DNA of 5,343 nt from an uncultured Collinsella sp. (lineage in GTDB: Bacteria > Actinomycetota > Coriobacteriia > Coriobacteriales > Coriobacteriaceae), in assembly GCA_900545905.1 (NCBI GenBank), contig URBA01000113.1:1-5343 (forward strand), read 5' to 3'. This document shows positions 5,310 to 5,343 of the stretch, in pieces; within the stretch, counting starts at the first letter, position 1; every line of letters starts with the position of its first letter. The position numbers were made by a program, and so were the translations under genes. Below the pieces are notes generated by a model that was not told the origin of the DNA, did no database searches, and was given only the letters and a program-made list of their open reading frames with translations.

Positions 5310-5343
5310 AATAAACCCGAGCGCGAGGGCGTTTGGGTTTATT
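5310..5343. terminator. Intrinsic terminator after the transporter, at the window edge
   Basis: AATAAACCCGAGCGC (5310-5324) pairs along its full length with GCGTTTGGGTTTATT (5329-5343), giving 15 pairs including two G-T, around a four-base loop (GAGG). The GC core flanked by A-rich and T-rich sides is a typical terminator that could work in both directions. The window stops on the last paired base, so any further T-tract is not visible. Confidence 0.8.

Overview
The window looks like a short assembly contig from a high-G+C gut-type actinobacterium, most likely Coriobacteriia (a Collinsella-like organism). That placement is an inference from the style of the proteins and the C/G-rich third codon positions; no marker gene settles it. 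The first 49 bases are not biological. They are an Illumina Nextera/i5 adapter left on the end of the contig, so genomic sequence starts at about base 50. All six genes lie on the + strand.

Layout: (1) 51-695, the 5'-truncated end of a YugP-type membrane zinc metallopeptidase, followed by a strong GC hairpin at 712-741. (2) 811-2262 and 2305-2571, xseA and xseB, the large and small subunits of exodeoxyribonuclease VII, 42 bases apart and probably one transcription unit. (3) 2591-2704, an intergenic near-perfect inverted repeat with arms of 35 and 37 nt around a 42-nt centre that itself holds a small hairpin. (4) 2729-3064, a histidine-triad (HIT/HinT-type) nucleotide-binding protein. (5) 3106-3996, a LysR-family transcription regulator. 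(6) 4116-5276, a 12-helix major facilitator superfamily (MFS) transporter. Two small hairpins sit between genes 5 and 6. The window ends exactly on the last base of a 15-bp terminator-like stem at 5310-5343.

How the genes relate: xseA and xseB make the two subunits of one nuclease that degrades single-stranded DNA. The peptidase and the HIT protein are housekeeping neighbours with no evident link to it. The regulator and transporter form a plausible accessory pair in which the LysR protein controls the transporter. Their codon use is clearly less G/C-rich at third positions than that of the upstream genes (hand count over the first 30 codons: 16/30 for each, against 26/30 for xseB and 25/30 for the HIT gene), which suggests a different origin or lower expression.

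I found no clear new defence or mobile system. The most interesting unexplained structure is the long inverted repeat at 2591-2704, and the most important practical point is the adapter at 1-49.
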